Positions 41,981-50,892 of a stretch of 64,000 nt of DNA are shown in pieces. Numbering within the stretch: the first letter of the stretch is position 1; each line of letters begins with the position of its first letter. The notes beneath the pieces are model-generated. The model was given only the letters and a program-made list of their open reading frames with translations, had not been told where the DNA came from and ran no database searches. Source of the DNA: Nitrospirota bacterium (GTDB lineage: Bacteria; Nitrospirota; Leptospirillia; Leptospirillales; Leptospirillaceae); NCBI GenBank assembly GCA_021810805.1, contig JAJZHW010000003.1:124001-188000 (forward strand), written 5' to 3'. A program made the translations under genes and the position numbers.

Positions 41981-43162
41981 ATGGCCCAGCCCGAACTCAT
42001 ACGAACCACCTATACCATTCGAACCGACGAGCCGATACGCGCCGCCAACCTGATTGCCCGCGAAATGAGCCTGGGAGTGAAGAAAACCTCGTATGAAACC
42101 GCGCAAACAGAGAGCTTTGCCGCCCGCCCGACAATCCTTGAATCCGGAAAGACCAAGGTGGTGGTGGAAATCATGGTTCCCTCCCAGCGAATCGCTTCGG
42201 CCTATGGACTTGTGCTTTCCATCGCCGGAGAGATCAGCTGCCTTAACATCCTCAAGTCGATCGAGCTCACAGACTTTCATCCTTCGGACTCCCTGCTTTC
42301 CCGCCTTCCCGGCCCCCAGTTCGGTGCGGCCGGCATCGCCAAAAAGAGAAAGGATCCGAAGCGTCCCCTCTTCATCACCGTCCTGAAGCCCTCCCAAGGT
42401 CTCTCACCCAAGGAGTACGCCCACATTGCCTACGAGAGCCTTGTGGGGGGGATGGATGTGGTCAAAAGCGATGAACTTCTCCAGGAGCCTTCGGAGGATT
42501 ATATCAGACGTCTGAAGGCCACTGTCGAGGCCGCCCGACGGGCCGAAGAGGAAACGGGAGAGCCCAAGTGGGTCATGATGCACACGGTGGATCGCCCCTC
42601 CGCCATGGTGGAGCGCTATCTTGCCGGAGGTCGGGCCGGAGCCGGGATCGCCATGCTGAGCCCTGCCGCCTCAGGATTTCCCATGCTGGAGGAGCTGGCT
42701 CGCCATGCCGTTGTGCCCATCATGGCCCATATGGCCACCTCCGATTGGCTGTGGCAACCCCATGGAATGTCCGTACGCGCCTGGGCCCGCTTCATGAGGA
42801 TCCTGGGGTCGGACATCATCCTTTACCCCGCTCTGGCAGGGACTCTCAAGGCCAAAAAGAAGTTCATGAATGACGTCCTTGAGATCTGCCGGGAGCCCAT
42901 GTCCTCCATGAAGACCTCCCTCATTGCCGTCGGAGGAGGAATGCACGCCGGAACCCTGGGCATTCATGCCGACATGTTCGGCCCGGACTTTGCCTATCTA
43001 TGTGGAGGAGGGGTCTGCGGCCATCCTGACGGAGCAAGGGCGGGCGGTCAATCCATAAGGCAGTCGTGGGAGGCCTGGTCCCAGAAGATTCCCCTTGAGA
43101 AATACCGGAAGGGACACAAGGCGCTTGACCGGGCTCTGACGGCCTTCGCCACCTACGTCTAG
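41981..43162 (+). CDS. RuBisCO-like protein (form IV)
   Basis: A 393-residue relative of the RuBisCO large subunit. It keeps a TVLKPSQGLSP stretch (Lys136 matches the catalytic TIKPKLG lysine) and GGMDVVKSDE (Lys162, Asp164, Glu165 match the carbamylated Lys and metal ligands), but the loop-6 lysine of true RuBisCO (HAGTVVGKLEG) is absent: the equivalent region (322-335) reads HAGTLGIHADMFGP. It therefore should not fix CO2. Form IV proteins act as enolases in methionine salvage or have unknown functions; the IV-AMC group was named from acid-mine Leptospirillum. No other methionine-salvage genes are near. It is monocistronic; its 3' end meets the MFS gene. Confidence 0.88.
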   Translation: MAQPELIRTTYTIRTDEPIRAANLIAREMSLGVKKTSYETAQTESFAARPTILESGKTKVVVEIMVPSQRIASAYGLVLSIAGEISCLNILKSIELTDFHPSDSLLSRLPGPQFGAAGIAKKRKDPKRPLFITVLKPSQGLSPKEYAHIAYESLVGGMDVVKSDELLQEPSEDYIRRLKATVEAARRAEEETGEPKWVMMHTVDRPSAMVERYLAGGRAGAGIAMLSPAASGFPMLEELARHAVVPIMAHMATSDWLWQPHGMSVRAWARFMRILGSDIILYPALAGTLKAKKKFMNDVLEICREPMSSMKTSLIAVGGGMHAGTLGIHADMFGPDFAYLCGGGVCGHPDGARAGGQSIRQSWEAWSQKIPLEKYRKGHKALDRALTAFATYV

Positions 43163-44433
43163 AGGTCGTGGCAATGGAGGACCTCTCCCCGGTTCTCCGG
43201 ACCCCGTCCGATCAAAAGAGCGATTGAGAGAGCGGCCCCCCCTGCCACCGCGACCAGGGCAAGATCAAGACGACCTCCCAGGACCTTGGCCAGATGCGAC
43301 TGGAAGGGGGCATTGGCTGCCGCCAGGAGATTGCCGGTCTGATAGACGGCCCCGGGAAAGGTTCCCCGCAATGCCGGAGGGGAGATCTCGTTCAGATAGG
43401 CCGGAATCACCCCCCATGCCCCCTGAACGGCACATTGCATCAAGAAGGCCCCCGCTGTAATGGTTATGATTGATCCGCCAAACCCCCAGAGAGGGAGGAC
43501 GAGCAAAACGGCGAGGGCGGCATAGAGAATCGCCCGCCTCCGTCCGATCCTCTCCGAAAGCGCCCCGAGAAAAACTCCCCCGAGAACCGCCCCAATATTG
43601 TAAAGAACTGCAATCGCTCCCACCGTACCCGGAGCAAGCCCTCTCATTGTTTCCAGAAAGGTCGGATAGAGATCCTGGGTTCCATGGCCAAGGAAGTTGA
43701 AGGCCGTCATGAGAAAAATGGCAAAGAGGGCCGTTCTCCAGGAGAAAAAAAAGACTCCTGCCCTTGAAGATCCCTTCAATTGATTCCTTTCGGAAAACGC
43801 CGCCGATTCCGGAACCTGTCTACGCACGAGCAAGACCACAAAGGCCGGCAATATCCCCAGCATCAGGAGTCCTCGCCAGCCGACAAGCGGATAGACCCAG
43901 GCGTAGGACAATGCCGCCAGAAGATATCCAAAAGGGTAGCCGGCCTGGAGAATCCCCGAGACAAGTCCGCGACACCCTGGAGGAATACTTTCCATGACCA
44001 GGGAGGCCCCGGCCCCCCACTCCCCTCCCATTGCCACTCCAAATAGGGTCCGAAGCAGAAGGAATATCCCGATCGTTGGAGCCAGTGCCGACAAAAACGC
44101 AAAAAAAGGATAGAGCGCCACGACAACCATAAGAACGGGCTTTCGTCCTACACTGTCGGCGAGCCGGCCAAAAAAAAGAGCCCCCACCGGTCGGGCGGCC
44201 AATGTGAGAAAGAGTGCGAAGGTTACCTCTGTCAGGGTCGCATGATAGGTCCGGGCAACGTCCTTGAGGACAAAGACCAGCAGGAAAAAATCAAAGGCGT
44301 CAAGGCTCCACCCTAAGAAGGCCGCTCCGACAACCCCCCTCTCTGTTCGTCCCAAGCGTCGTGCCTCATGAAAGAGACCGTTGCGAGGACCGCTCTCAAG
44401 AGCCACATCTCTTAGAGAAAGGCTATCCGGCAT
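43159..44433 (-). CDS. MFS transporter (metabolite:H+ symporter-like)
   Basis: A 424-residue 12-helix transporter of the major facilitator superfamily. The GWSLDAFDFFLLVFVLKDVA start and the RLADSVGRKPVLM (motif A between helices 2 and 3) resemble the MHS/aromatic-acid and sialate-type symporters. A second copy of motif A, SERIGRRRAILY, lies between helices 8 and 9. The substrate is most likely a carboxylate or sugar acid, but this is not certain. It overlaps the convergent RuBisCO-like gene by 4 nt, and its 5' end overlaps the hybrid kinase by 11 nt. Confidence 0.85.
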   Translation of the reverse strand: MPDSLSLRDVALESGPRNGLFHEARRLGRTERGVVGAAFLGWSLDAFDFFLLVFVLKDVARTYHATLTEVTFALFLTLAARPVGALFFGRLADSVGRKPVLMVVVALYPFFAFLSALAPTIGIFLLLRTLFGVAMGGEWGAGASLVMESIPPGCRGLVSGILQAGYPFGYLLAALSYAWVYPLVGWRGLLMLGILPAFVVLLVRRQVPESAAFSERNQLKGSSRAGVFFFSWRTALFAIFLMTAFNFLGHGTQDLYPTFLETMRGLAPGTVGAIAVLYNIGAVLGGVFLGALSERIGRRRAILYAALAVLLVLPLWGFGGSIITITAGAFLMQCAVQGAWGVIPAYLNEISPPALRGTFPGAVYQTGNLLAAANAPFQSHLAKVLGGRLDLALVAVAGGAALSIALLIGRGPENRGEVLHCHDL

Positions 44434-47400
44434 TGTATCGATCCACGAAGTCCTTGATCCTCCCTACTTCCCGAACGATTTTCTTTGTGATTTCAGTAAA
44501 CCCCGGACGCTTTTCCAGTTCGGCGGCAAGGGTCGCAAGGGGGCGGGCTCCCATATTGGCTGCCGCCCCCTTCATTTCATGCGCAGCAGCGGAGACTTCC
44601 TCCGGATTGCCTCCGGCAAGGGCCTGGTCCAGACGCTGCGACATGTCGGTGAGGGAGTCCCGGAAAAAGGCCAGCATCTCTTTCCAAGTGGGCGGATCAT
44701 CGCCAAAGATTTCCGCAAGGCGCTCCATCTCGACGGGTGACGATTCGCCTTGGTTCCATCGACTCACAACGACTTCCAGGAGATCCTTGCGAAGGGGCTT
44801 GGAGAGGTAGTCATCCATTCCGGCCGCCAGACATGTCTCCCGATCTCCTTCCATGGCATTGGCCGTCATCGCGACAATCGGAGTGTGAGAGAGTCCTTCT
44901 TTTTTCTCCCGCTCCCGGAGCCTCCGCGTGGCTTCAAGGCCATCCATCACCGGCATCCGCACATCCATGAAGACCATCCCGAAACGCTCCCGGGACACCA
45001 TATCCAACGACTCCGCTCCATTCGAGACGGTGGTGACGACACACCCCATCTGTTCAAGAAGAAGTCGACCGACTCGCTGGTTCACCGGATTGTCCTCCAC
45101 CAGCAGAACACGCACTCCGGAGTGTTTCATGGCAAACCTCCCTGTCGTTGATTCCGGTGTTGAAGAAGGGGGCGTGAGGGTTTGGACAGACCTTAAGGCT
45201 GAGGCCAACGTGACAAAAAGACGGGAGGGAAGAAGGGGGAAATCGATGGGCCGCCCTCCCGCCTCACGAATACACTCTTCCGCCTCGGGAGATATCGCCC
45301 CCCGATCAGGAGCGAAGAAGACGGCTCTCCCGGATTTCATCGACTCCCTCACCCATGATTGGCATTGTTCGCCGGGCCCCATTGCCGCATCGTAAAACCA
45401 GAGAACACTCCCCTTATCCTCATTTTCCAGAAAGGTTCCCCGCTCGTTTTTCTCCTCAACCTTTATCCCCCAGGCGTTGAAAAGACGAAGGAAGGGCCGT
45501 CGACATCCCTCATCCCCCCCCCGAACCTCGATCGAAGTCCCTTCGAGCGCGGAGAAGGAGCGGCCAGGTCGGAAGATAGCGGGAGGGGCGCAGGGGACAA
45601 TGAGAAAAAAGGTGGATCCCTTGCCCGGGGAGCTTTCGACGCCGATCTCCCCTCCCATGGCTTCGACAAGGCGGCGGCTGATGGCAAGACCCAATCCTGT
45701 CCCGCCGAATCGACGGGTAATGGAGCTATCTTCCTGGACGAAGGGTTTGAAAAGCCGGGGCAGGGACTCGGAGGCAATCCCGACTCCCGTATCCTTTACG
45801 GAGATCCGAACCCATTGCATGTTCTGGGAGGAGCATTCCTTTGGCGTTTCGAGAGGCTTGGGGGAAGCAGGTTCTAAAGAGAGGCTCACCTCGCCCGCTT
45901 CGGTAAACTTGACCGCATTGCCTAAAAGATTCAGAAAAATTTGACGGAGCCTGGTGCCATCGCCCCGGATAAACTCCGGGAGTGCGGGATCGATAAAGAC
46001 AGAGAGCCGCAAGGACTTTTCCCTCGCCCGGGGGCTCACGACAATCGCCGCATTTTCCGCGAGCTCGTAGAGGGAGAGATCCTCCACATTCAGCTCCATT
46101 TGACCGGCCTCGATCTTCGAAAAATCAAGAATGTCCCCGATAATCGAAAGGAGCGTATCGGCCGAGAGCTTGATGACATGGGCATAGTCGGACTGAGTCG
46201 GGTCAAGAGAGGTCGAAAGAAGGAGATCGGCCATGCCCACGACTCCATTGAGGGGCGTCCTGATTTCATGGCTCATTACGGAAAGAAAGTCCGACTTGGC
46301 CCGGCTCGCCTCCTCGGCGGCATTCTTTGCCAGGACGAGCTCCCGCTCCATCTCGACTCGCAGGGAGATATCGCGAGCATAGGCCGTTACCACTGGCCCC
46401 TCTCTTAGCATCATTCGCTGGAGAAAAACCTCCACGGGGTAAGAAGATCCGTCAACGCGCCGATGGAGAGTCCGATAGGATGTCCCCTCCTGCCCGACTT
46501 CGATAAATCGGGCCAACTTCCCCGGAGAATCGTCACCTTCAATAGCCTCGGGAAATACTCTCCGACGGAGAGCTTCGGCCGTCACCCCCAGATTTTTCAG
46601 CGCCGCCTCGTTCGCATAGAGGATCTCTCCTGTGATTCCATCGATGAGATAGATTTCTTCATGGCTCTGTCGAAGAACCCGGGAGAGAATCCGGATTTCA
46701 TCCTCGGCATAACTCACCGCCATTTCGAGGCTGAGCCCCCTCTTTCCACTGGAGGAAATCGGAGACTCCTTCCCGCTTGCCGTCACCATCCCCTCGACTG
46801 CAAACATACGGGCCATAGATGTTAGCGGCAGAAGGAGTCCATTCGAAATGCGTCGAATCAGTCGAAGGGTGGTCAGAGCCGAGAGAAGCGCCAGAAGAAT
46901 GATCGACAGCGAGTCGGCAAGAATTATGTTGTGAATTCGTTTGATCGACGCTCGATGGTTAAGTTTTTCCTGGAAAAGGAGTGGACTGAGCGCCTCGCTG
47001 TCTAGGGAGGAGAGAACCGGCTGGAGGGCGGCCAGAGCCTGAAGGCGGGTCGCGTTGTCTGACGAGAAGAAAAGGATGGTCGAGAGGGATCGTACCTGGA
47101 GTAGAAGAAAGAGAGCACGCTGACGAATATTTTTCGGCGTGGTTTTGCGCTGAGTCGCCGTCAGAAGATGGGAATATCTGGCAAAAAATTCGTCTTTCTC
47201 TTTCGGATTACGAGCAAGAAAATACCGGCTGGACTCCGACTGGAGTGAGAGAAGATCATTTCGAAGGTCGGCCAGACGAAAAATTCTTTGGGCTGACTCG
47301 GTGAGTTCGTGGACAGATTTGACAATACTGGAAAGGGCGACCAGGGTCACAATAAGACCGAGCACAGCCAGGAAAATATTTAAACGGGTTTCGAATCCCT

Positions 47401-47455
47401 TCGGCTCGTCGGCCTTTCGCCGGAACCGAAAGCCCTCCCCCGAAAATCGTTCCAC
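44423..47455 (-). CDS. Large hybrid sensor histidine kinase (PAS-HisKA-HATPase-REC-HPt)
   Basis: A kinase of about 1010 residues with a complete phosphorelay. Two membrane helices (about 30-50 and 190-215) flank a periplasmic helical region, then a PAS domain (YLIDGITGEILYANEAAL), a coiled coil, HisKA (FLSVMSHEIRTPLNG), HATPase (NLLGNAVKFTEAG, DTGVGIA, GTGLGLAISRRLVEAMGG), a degraded receiver, a full receiver (VLLVEDNPVNQRVG, Asp in FMDVRMPVMDGLEAT) and a C-terminal HPt domain (AAHEMKGAAANMGA). The GTG at 47455 has GGGGGAGGG upstream and is preferred over TTG 47509. The architecture is BarA/ArcB-like. It probably passes phosphate to the receiver encoded at 48208-48582. Confidence 0.87.
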   Translation of the reverse strand: MERFSGEGFRFRRKADEPKGFETRLNIFLAVLGLIVTLVALSSIVKSVHELTESAQRIFRLADLRNDLLSLQSESSRYFLARNPKEKDEFFARYSHLLTATQRKTTPKNIRQRALFLLLQVRSLSTILFFSSDNATRLQALAALQPVLSSLDSEALSPLLFQEKLNHRASIKRIHNIILADSLSIILLALLSALTTLRLIRRISNGLLLPLTSMARMFAVEGMVTASGKESPISSSGKRGLSLEMAVSYAEDEIRILSRVLRQSHEEIYLIDGITGEILYANEAALKNLGVTAEALRRRVFPEAIEGDDSPGKLARFIEVGQEGTSYRTLHRRVDGSSYPVEVFLQRMMLREGPVVTAYARDISLRVEMERELVLAKNAAEEASRAKSDFLSVMSHEIRTPLNGVVGMADLLLSTSLDPTQSDYAHVIKLSADTLLSIIGDILDFSKIEAGQMELNVEDLSLYELAENAAIVVSPRAREKSLRLSVFIDPALPEFIRGDGTRLRQIFLNLLGNAVKFTEAGEVSLSLEPASPKPLETPKECSSQNMQWVRISVKDTGVGIASESLPRLFKPFVQEDSSITRRFGGTGLGLAISRRLVEAMGGEIGVESSPGKGSTFFLIVPCAPPAIFRPGRSFSALEGTSIEVRGGDEGCRRPFLRLFNAWGIKVEEKNERGTFLENEDKGSVLWFYDAAMGPGEQCQSWVRESMKSGRAVFFAPDRGAISPEAEECIREAGGRPIDFPLLPSRLFVTLASALRSVQTLTPPSSTPESTTGRFAMKHSGVRVLLVEDNPVNQRVGRLLLEQMGCVVTTVSNGAESLDMVSRERFGMVFMDVRMPVMDGLEATRRLREREKKEGLSHTPIVAMTANAMEGDRETCLAAGMDDYLSKPLRKDLLEVVVSRWNQGESSPVEMERLAEIFGDDPPTWKEMLAFFRDSLTDMSQRLDQALAGGNPEEVSAAAHEMKGAAANMGARPLATLAAELEKRPGFTEITKKIVREVGRIKDFVDRYNAG

Positions 47456-47515
47456 AATAACGCCCTCCCCCTTGCCTTGGATGATCCTCCAAGAAGGGGC
47501 CGATTTCAAGAGCGA

Positions 47516-48166
47516 CTAGCGATGGCGGGCAGTAAAGGCTCCCCGAATCGTCCTGACGATCCGGGCGGTTCGGGAGGTCACGATGTTCAGAAGGCGCTTG
47601 AGGAGATTTCCGGAGGTCATCTCCCGCATGTTCGCGACACTCTGGGCAAGCTTGTCCGAAAACTCACGCATTTCTCGCATCTTGGCCTGGAGCTCCTGAA
47701 TGTTTCCAGTCACGGCATCGAGCTCCTTATCGATGGAAGAGACTGTGCGCGCAATCTCCTCCACGGCCTTTCGGGTCCGGTCGGACAACTTCTTGATTTC
47801 GTCCGCCACCACGGCAAATCCCCGACCTGCCTCCTTGGCATGGGCCGCCTCGATGGCCGCATTGATAGAAAGGAGGTTGACCTGGGTCGAAATCTCGCGG
47901 ATCTCTCCCCCGATTTTCCCGATCGTCTCGAGAACATTCCGAAAGCTTGCCAGGTTCGCAATGGCCTGATCGGAGGCCGAGATGAGGGCGCCAACATCCA
48001 CCCTCTCCATCTGTCCTAGGAGGATGCCATTGATCTCCCGCATGTTCCGATCGTGCATGCGATTGACCTCTTCAAGCTGGACAATGTAATTCTGGATAAA
48101 GACGATCTCCTTCTGGATGTCTCCCAATGCCAGAAGATCCGTCTGTTCTCCCGTAACAATCTCCAT
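47516..48166 (-). CDS. Minimal soluble methyl-accepting chemotaxis-like protein
   Basis: A 216-residue cytoplasmic protein with almost only the signalling hairpin of a chemoreceptor: two long helices around the tip [20 protein letters not shown] and EIKKLSDRT. There is no membrane helix and only about 50 N-terminal residues for a sensor. The start at 48166 follows GGGGAGG by 6 nt; an in-frame ATG two codons earlier sits directly on that site. It is encoded between a receiver and the hybrid kinase. It may work as a signal adaptor, not as a classical receptor. Confidence 0.82.
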   Translation of the reverse strand: MEIVTGEQTDLLALGDIQKEIVFIQNYIVQLEEVNRMHDRNMREINGILLGQMERVDVGALISASDQAIANLASFRNVLETIGKIGGEIREISTQVNLLSINAAIEAAHAKEAGRGFAVVADEIKKLSDRTRKAVEEIARTVSSIDKELDAVTGNIQELQAKMREMREFSDKLAQSVANMREMTSGNLLKRLLNIVTSRTARIVRTIRGAFTARHR

Positions 48167-48207
48167 GCCCATCCTCCCCGGTGAAAAGTCCTGAAGTCCG
48201 ACGATCC

Positions 48208-48582
48208 CTATCGCTTCACGGCTGTCAAAATCGAGATTTTTTTCAGGAGGCTCGGAAAATCGACGGGCTTTGACTCATATTCATCGCAACCCGCCTCAAG
48301 AGACCTCTCCCGATCGCCCATCATGGCGTTCGCCGTCAGCGCAATGACCGGGATATGTTTCAATGATTCATCTTCACGAAGATGTCTGGTGGCATCCCAT
48401 CCATTCATCATGGGCATACTCATGTCCATCAGAATAAGGGAAGGCCGCTCGGATCTTGCCATTGAAAGAGCTTCCTTCCCCGTCGAGGCCACGACCACAT
48501 CGAACCCCTCCCTCTCGAGCCTGCGGTGCATAATTTCGCGGTTGAGGGCGTTGTCGTCTGCAATGAGAATTTTCTTCGCCAT
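48208..48582 (-). CDS. Single-domain response regulator
   Basis: A 124-residue receiver: [15 protein letters not shown] at the start with the acidic pair, phospho-acceptor Asp in [20 protein letters not shown], Thr/Ala in IALTANAM, and the Lys in YESKPVDF. It has no output domain, like CheY, SpoIIAA-type or DivK proteins. The start at 48582 follows GGGGGAGG. It precedes the minimal chemoreceptor and hybrid kinase in one group and is the likely phosphate acceptor of the HPt domain. Confidence 0.88.
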   Translation of the reverse strand: MAKKILIADDNALNREIMHRRLEREGFDVVVASTGKEALSMARSERPSLILMDMSMPMMNGWDATRHLREDESLKHIPVIALTANAMMGDRERSLEAGCDEYESKPVDFPSLLKKISILTAVKR

Positions 48583-48831
48583 GGGACCTCCCCCTTTCAT
48601 CAAACGAATGGTGAAAACTATCAGCCCAGAACAGTTCAATGGTGCCACATTCGTTTATTGATTCCAAGGGATGAGCGTCGGACCCCTCATTGCTTTGAGA
48701 AATCCATTAATTTTATTTTTTAGAGCTCAAAACGACAACCTGAAGAACAAGAATCTTTTCGGCAACGAAGGAAAAGAACTTGAGGGGTGGGCGAATCAGA
48801 CTATCTGGTGTGTAGAGGAAAAGACAAAAAA

Positions 48832-48907
48832 TGGCTCCCCGGGCAGGGATCGAACCTGCGACATGGTGATTAACAGTCACCCGCTCTGCCGACTGAGCTA
48901 CCGGGGA
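48832..48907 (-). tRNA. tRNA-Asn (anticodon GTT), CCA encoded
   Basis: A complete cloverleaf on the minus strand: acceptor arm TCCCCGG/CCGGGGA, D arm with GCTCAGTCGGCAGAGC, anticodon loop with GTT at tRNA positions 34-36, T arm with GGTTCGATCC, discriminator G and an encoded CCA (48832-48834). Length 76 nt. No neighbouring integrase or repeat was seen. Confidence 0.97.
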
Positions 48908-49006
48908 TCATGGGAGGAAATGACAATGTGAAGAGGGCACTACGCGACACGAAGGACCATCTTATTGGGTCTTGCAAAAAAAATCAATCGTTGGGACAGT
49001 ATTTTT

Positions 49007-50116
49007 TCAGAGGGGGACTTGCTCAAAAAAATCATTAATGAAATAACGGCTCAGATTAAGCCCCTGGTGAGTATAGTTGGAACCAATCGCGGCTCCGTAG
49101 GGGAGGTCGGGCTCCCTCTCCATCTTTTCATAGCGCAATTTAAAGACGGGTTGTCCATCGACAATCCGAAATGGAACGTCGTGGGGACGAACCTCCAACA
49201 CCCCTCGAGCCCCCTCGCCGGACATTCCGAATCCCGGGTCAAAAAAGCCTGCATAATGCGTGCGGATTTCTCCGGCGGCCGCATCAAAGGGGAGCATCTC
49301 CGCCGCCAGGTCGATCGGGACCCGAATCTTGGCACTTGAGGCAAAGAGATAAAATTTCTCCGGTTCGAGAACGAGCTCTCCTTTTGAGGGAGACGGGATG
49401 GCTTCCCAAAATTCGGTGGCCCTTTGCTGATCCCCCGGAACAAGACTCAAGATCCCGGCATCGTGGCGAGCCCGAAACCCAATAATTGGCATTCCAGTCA
49501 GTTTCACTCCCAGGTAAAGGGCGCCTTCGGTGATCCTGTCGTAAGGATTTTCACCACAGCTTCCCCCCTCGGAGAAAAACAGCGGGGATTGCCGATGTCG
49601 ATCAAGAAGTGTTTCTTCGGAAAGAAAGTGGCGTTTCTCAAAAAAACGAACCTGACAAAGAGCTAGTCCTTGACTAACCCTCAAGGAAAAGGAGCGAGAA
49701 AAGACTTCAAGGTAGAGTCTCCCGGAATACCCAGAAGAAATATCATCAAATCTATCTCCCGTCTCGGTAATGACTCGAGTAAAAACATCCAGTCGACCTG
49801 TGGAGGACTTGGGGTTCGCCTTGGCCGACAAACCGGGCGGAAGGTTGAGCGTCTCCATGAGGGGAACGAGGTAGACAGCACCTCGTTCGAGGTGCGCAGA
49901 GGTTCGGAGGTCAACCGAATACAGGGAAAGGTCCTGAAGTATGTCTGACACAGGGGTAGAGAGGGGAAGAAAGCTCGATCGGAGACGATAGGCCGTGGGC
50001 CCCAGTCGAAGGTCCAGAGAGGAGGGCTGAACCTGCCGAGCTCCCCATGGAGCGTCTGACAGAACGGATCCTTCCTCGACGAGTCCACGGATCTGACAAT
50101 CGCTTAAGGTTCCCAA
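49007..50116 (-). CDS. dcd: Two-domain dCTP deaminase
   Basis: A 369-residue 2'-deoxycytidine-5'-triphosphate deaminase of the long, two-domain type. The first half has QVQPSSLDLRLGPTAYRL and AKANPKSSTGRLDVFTRVI followed by GDRFDDISSGYSGRLYLEV, which contain the Ser, Arg and Glu of the active site; the second half repeats the trimeric dUTPase-like fold (EIRTHYAGFFDPGFG). It makes dUTP as precursor of dTTP. The TTG at 50116, preceded by GGAG, is preferred to a start at 50185 that would overlap bluB by 82 nt. It follows bluB with a 13-nt overlap. Confidence 0.82.
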   Translation of the reverse strand: MGTLSDCQIRGLVEEGSVLSDAPWGARQVQPSSLDLRLGPTAYRLRSSFLPLSTPVSDILQDLSLYSVDLRTSAHLERGAVYLVPLMETLNLPPGLSAKANPKSSTGRLDVFTRVITETGDRFDDISSGYSGRLYLEVFSRSFSLRVSQGLALCQVRFFEKRHFLSEETLLDRHRQSPLFFSEGGSCGENPYDRITEGALYLGVKLTGMPIIGFRARHDAGILSLVPGDQQRATEFWEAIPSPSKGELVLEPEKFYLFASSAKIRVPIDLAAEMLPFDAAAGEIRTHYAGFFDPGFGMSGEGARGVLEVRPHDVPFRIVDGQPVFKLRYEKMEREPDLPYGAAIGSNYTHQGLNLSRYFINDFFEQVPL

Positions 50117-50892
50117 GGCCACTCCTCGCGACGGTCCAGATCGGGAGCGATCGACTCCCAAAGGGGTCCCTCCTGACGATTCCATCCGTCGACAAATACA
50201 TGCTTTGACAACGGTTGACGATAGGCCCAGTCCTCGGTCTCAAGCATGGGTCGGCGGGGAAACTCCCGAACATAGCCCAGACAGAGGATGCCAATGGGCC
50301 GGACATGATAAGGAAGGCCCAAGATTCCCTGAACATCTTCCCGACGAAAAATCGTCACCCACCCCATGCCAATACCTTCTGCCCTTGCCGCCAGCCAAAG
50401 GTTCATGATGGCACAGGAGGCACTGTAAAGATCGGTATCCTGATCGGAAAGGCGGCCAAGAACAAAGGGACCCTCTCGAGCCGGGTCGATGGTCACCCCA
50501 ATGAGGAGCGGCGCATCGAGAATCGCATCAACCTTTAGGGAGAGAAACTTTTCCGAACGGGGAGATTCAAAGACAATGGCGGCGGCTTGGCGCTCCTTGT
50601 CGACCACACGTTTTAGCTCACGGCGGATTTCATCCTTCTCGATGAGAATGAAGTTCCATGGCTGCATGAAGCCCACGGAAGGAGCATGGTGGGCTGCCTT
50701 GAGCATCCGAAGAACGATCTCCTTCGGGATTGGATCCGGAAGGAATTCTCGACGAATGTCCCTGCGGGTGTAGATCGCGTGGTAGACACCGAGCCTCTCC
50801 GTCTCGGAAAGAGAATGGTCGGGGCGGGAAGGCAACGATTCCCCTTCACCTGTGTTCACAAGACTCTCATCGTGATGTCCCCCGCTCATCAT
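50104..50892 (-). CDS. bluB: 5,6-Dimethylbenzimidazole synthase (BluB, flavin-destroying nitroreductase family)
   Basis: BluB converts FMNH2 with oxygen to 5,6-dimethylbenzimidazole, the lower ligand of vitamin B12. The 262-residue protein keeps the RRDIRREFLPDPIP start, AHHAPSVGFMQPWNFI, and GIGMGWVTIF, the signature segments that set BluB apart from other nitroreductases, then EFPRRPMLE...AYRQPL. A 30-residue N-terminal extension is present. It overlaps kamA by 4 nt and dcd by 13 nt. Since the enzyme needs oxygen, it fits an aerobe. No other B12 genes are in the window except the shared precursor enzymes in the haem operon. Confidence 0.85.
   Translation of the reverse strand: MMSGGHHDESLVNTGEGESLPSRPDHSLSETERLGVYHAIYTRRDIRREFLPDPIPKEIVLRMLKAAHHAPSVGFMQPWNFILIEKDEIRRELKRVVDKERQAAAIVFESPRSEKFLSLKVDAILDAPLLIGVTIDPAREGPFVLGRLSDQDTDLYSASCAIMNLWLAARAEGIGMGWVTIFRREDVQGILGLPYHVRPIGILCLGYVREFPRRPMLETEDWAYRQPLSKHVFVDGWNRQEGPLWESIAPDLDRREEWPWEP

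Noticed and set aside
48832-48907. tRNA-Asn as an integration site for a mobile element
   Set aside because: No duplicated tRNA end, integrase or compositional change was seen near it.
48671-48931. Plus-strand frame of 86 codons across the tRNA-Asn gene
   Set aside because: It reads through a complete tRNA on the opposite strand.
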